From Bacilli bacterium (GTDB taxonomy: Bacteria; Bacillota_I; Bacilli_A; ML615J-28; CAG-313), in assembly GCA_017398545.1 (NCBI GenBank), contig JAFQFT010000069.1:1-45102 (forward strand): DNA of 45,102 bases. The letters are read 5' to 3'. Under the pieces are notes generated by a model that made no database searches, had not been told where the DNA came from, and saw only the letters and a program-made list of their open reading frames with translations. This document shows positions 43,920 through 45,102 of the stretch, one piece after another. Numbering within the stretch: position 1 is the first letter of the stretch; each line of letters opens with the position of its first letter. The translations under genes and the position numbers were made by a program.

Positions 43920-44876
43920 TTACATTGTTAAAAAATTCATAACTAAATCAACAATAATTTCTTTTTCTTCTGGTTTACTTTCCGCAATTAAAATAGTTAA
44001 CGCAACAAGTGCTGAATCTGATAATCTTTTTATTCCATTAACATATAAAATATTGTTTCTATCTAAAAAATATAAAAATATACTTGCTGCAATTCTTTTA
44101 TTTCCATCAACAAATGAATGATTCTTAACAATAAAATATAATAAATTAGCTCCTTTTTCTTCAGTTGACTTATATACATCTTCGCCAAATGCAGATTGAT
44201 AAATCGCATTTATACTTGAGTTAAAGCTTCCATCTTTTTCTACACCAAATATTCTAGAATCAAATTTCATTGAATCAATAATTTTTCTACATTCTTCATA
44301 AGTTATTTTATAACATCCTAATGTTCCAGTTGGCCTTTTAAGACATTGATGATCATAATCATCTAATAATGATAAAGCTTTATTATAATCAATAATTGTT
44401 TGTAATATTTTATTTCCCTCATCACTAATAACATTATCATCTAATCTAGAAGCAATAGAAATTAAATTAATTTGTTTTTCCAAAAACTCTAATCTTTTTT
44501 CATTAACAGCATAGCCTTCAACCAGATATTTATTTAAAATTCCTGTAACCCATTTTCTAAAAACTATACCAACTTTAGATTTTACTCTATATCCAACAGA
44601 AATAATCATATCTAGATTATATATCTTTACATTTCTAGAAATTTTTCTGTTTCCCTCAAAATGAACTAGTGCGTTTTCCGCACTCGTTGAGAATTCATCT
44701 AATTCACCATCATTATAAATATTATTTATATGCCTAGTTATTCTAGTTCTATCTACATCAAATAATATTGCCATCTCACCTTGTGTTAACCACACAGTAT
44801 TATTTTCTTTATCGAAATTAACTTCTACACTTACACTTCCATTATTAAATACTTTAATTTCAAAATTATTATTCAC
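43920..44876 (-). CDS. RhuM-like protein with C-terminal Fic/Doc domain
   Basis: Predicted 318-residue protein. The N-terminal half matches the RhuM virulence-protein family, with TVWLTQGEMAILFDVDRTRITRHI, the NVKIYNLDMIISVGYRV box, and FRKWVT. The C-terminal half is a Fic/Doc fold with HSFVDGNKRIA near 253, the Doc form of the motif (NKR, not the GNGR of AMPylators). A preceding helical linker (about 125-185) joins them. RhuM-type genes are often found next to type I restriction loci, and Doc domains phosphorylate or modify translation factors, so a toxin-like or regulatory role is possible. GTG start after AGGAAGG. Confidence 0.85.
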   Translation of the reverse strand: MNNNFEIKVFNNGSVSVEVNFDKENNTVWLTQGEMAILFDVDRTRITRHINNIYNDGELDEFSTSAENALVHFEGNRKISRNVKIYNLDMIISVGYRVKSKVGIVFRKWVTGILNKYLVEGYAVNEKRLEFLEKQINLISIASRLDDNVISDEGNKILQTIIDYNKALSLLDDYDHQCLKRPTGTLGCYKITYEECRKIIDSMKFDSRIFGVEKDGSFNSSINAIYQSAFGEDVYKSTEEKGANLLYFIVKNHSFVDGNKRIAASIFLYFLDRNNILYVNGIKRLSDSALVALTILIAESKPEEKEIIVDLVMNFLTM

Positions 44877-44981
44877 TTTTAATTACCTTCCTTTCTATCT
44901 AAAACTAATTTTGAATTTAAATTTTTACTAATATTTTTTCACATAACACCCCCTATTAAATAAAAAGGGAGCTTACTCTAC

Positions 44982-45023
44982 AAAAGATTCTATTCTTAAA
45001 TAATAAGAATAGATATATCTTTT
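44982..45023 (-). other. Long AT-rich hairpin between the window-edge gene and RhuM
   Basis: TCTATTCTTA pairs with TAAGAATAGA, extended by AAAAGAT/ATCTTTT after a 3-base bulge. The minus-strand tail GTAGAG has no U-tract, so it is not a standard terminator. It overlaps the stop codon of the partial gene at the window edge. Confidence 0.6.
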
Positions 45024-45102
45024 ATAAAATAAACTCCGCGTATAGTCTTTTGCGCAAAAATAAACTTACCTTGTTTCTTAGGGCTAGTAAATCATCAATA
45101 TA
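45022..45102 (-). CDS. Partial gene at window edge, possible HsdS C-terminus
   Basis: An open frame enters from the right edge and ends with TAA at 45022-45024. The 26 visible residues read YIDDLLALRNKVSLFLRKR then LYAEFIL. The pattern I-D-x-L-x-x-L-x-x-K-x-x-x-L-x-x-x-x with a final Phe recalls the C-terminal coil of type I restriction specificity subunits, and the neighbouring RhuM-like gene fits such a locus. The match is short, so this stays tentative; the gene begins outside the window. Confidence 0.3.
   Translation of the reverse strand, partial: YIDDLLALRNKVSLFLRKRLYAEFIL

Overview
The window reads as chromosomal DNA of a very AT-rich, low-GC Bacillota in the class Bacilli, most likely from a reduced, uncultured gut-type lineage near Mollicutes/RF39 or Erysipelotrichia. 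This is inferred from strong AT bias, AGGAGG-type ribosome sites, Bacillus-like neighbours (walJ-rlmH, mnmA-recD2, a YkpA-type ABC-F, YhaM) and Gram-positive lipoproteins. TGA appears to act as a stop (end of uvrB), so the standard bacterial code fits better than the Mycoplasma code. I see no tRNA, rRNA, CRISPR array, insertion sequence or prophage.

Layout. 1-8000 (minus strand): a ComEA-like lipoprotein, a small YtxH-like membrane protein, an ABC-F ATPase coupled to a surface phosphodiester glycosidase with four His/Cys-rich repeats, then a PadR / HAAS (DUF1700) / DUF4097 / membrane protein operon. 8000-13540 (minus): a complete Liv-type branched-chain amino acid ABC transporter (livK, H, M, G, F). 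It is preceded by a divergent T-box leader that appears to sense isoleucyl-tRNA, with two cre-like boxes further upstream. 13700-16153: a very large lipoprotein of unknown function. 16416-19614: an aminotransferase / HxxxD acyltransferase / zinc-ribbon membrane protein operon. 19681-27400: a six-gene housekeeping operon, walJ-rlmH-membrane protein-uvrB-mnmA-recD2, from one good sigma-A promoter.

27470-33903: a 29-residue YjcZ-like peptide (minus) next to two giant tandem plus-strand genes that look like expanded PrsA/SurA-type extracytoplasmic foldases, one membrane-anchored and one a lipoprotein. 33938-39344 (minus): an MBL-fold hydrolase, then the operon CPBP protease - ychF - degenerate CCA-adding-enzyme homologue - yhaM. 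39436-41804 (plus): a small orphan gene and a class A penicillin-binding protein. 41785-43869 (minus): GNAT - tatD - trypsin-like lipoprotein. 43920-45102: a RhuM/Doc-like protein and the possible tail of a restriction specificity subunit, which may mark the edge of a defence island.

The most interesting items are: (1) the T-box whose tRNA-end-binding element departs strongly from consensus but can be folded base by base; (2) the tRNA nucleotidyltransferase homologue that has lost every catalytic motif and is translationally coupled to RNase YhaM; (3) the tandem giant foldases with internally repeated SurA_N-like modules; (4) a LivF ATPase with an in-frame insertion of about 65 residues just before the Q-loop. 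Many of the gene starts were moved inward from the longest reading frame because the ribosome site lies inside that frame.
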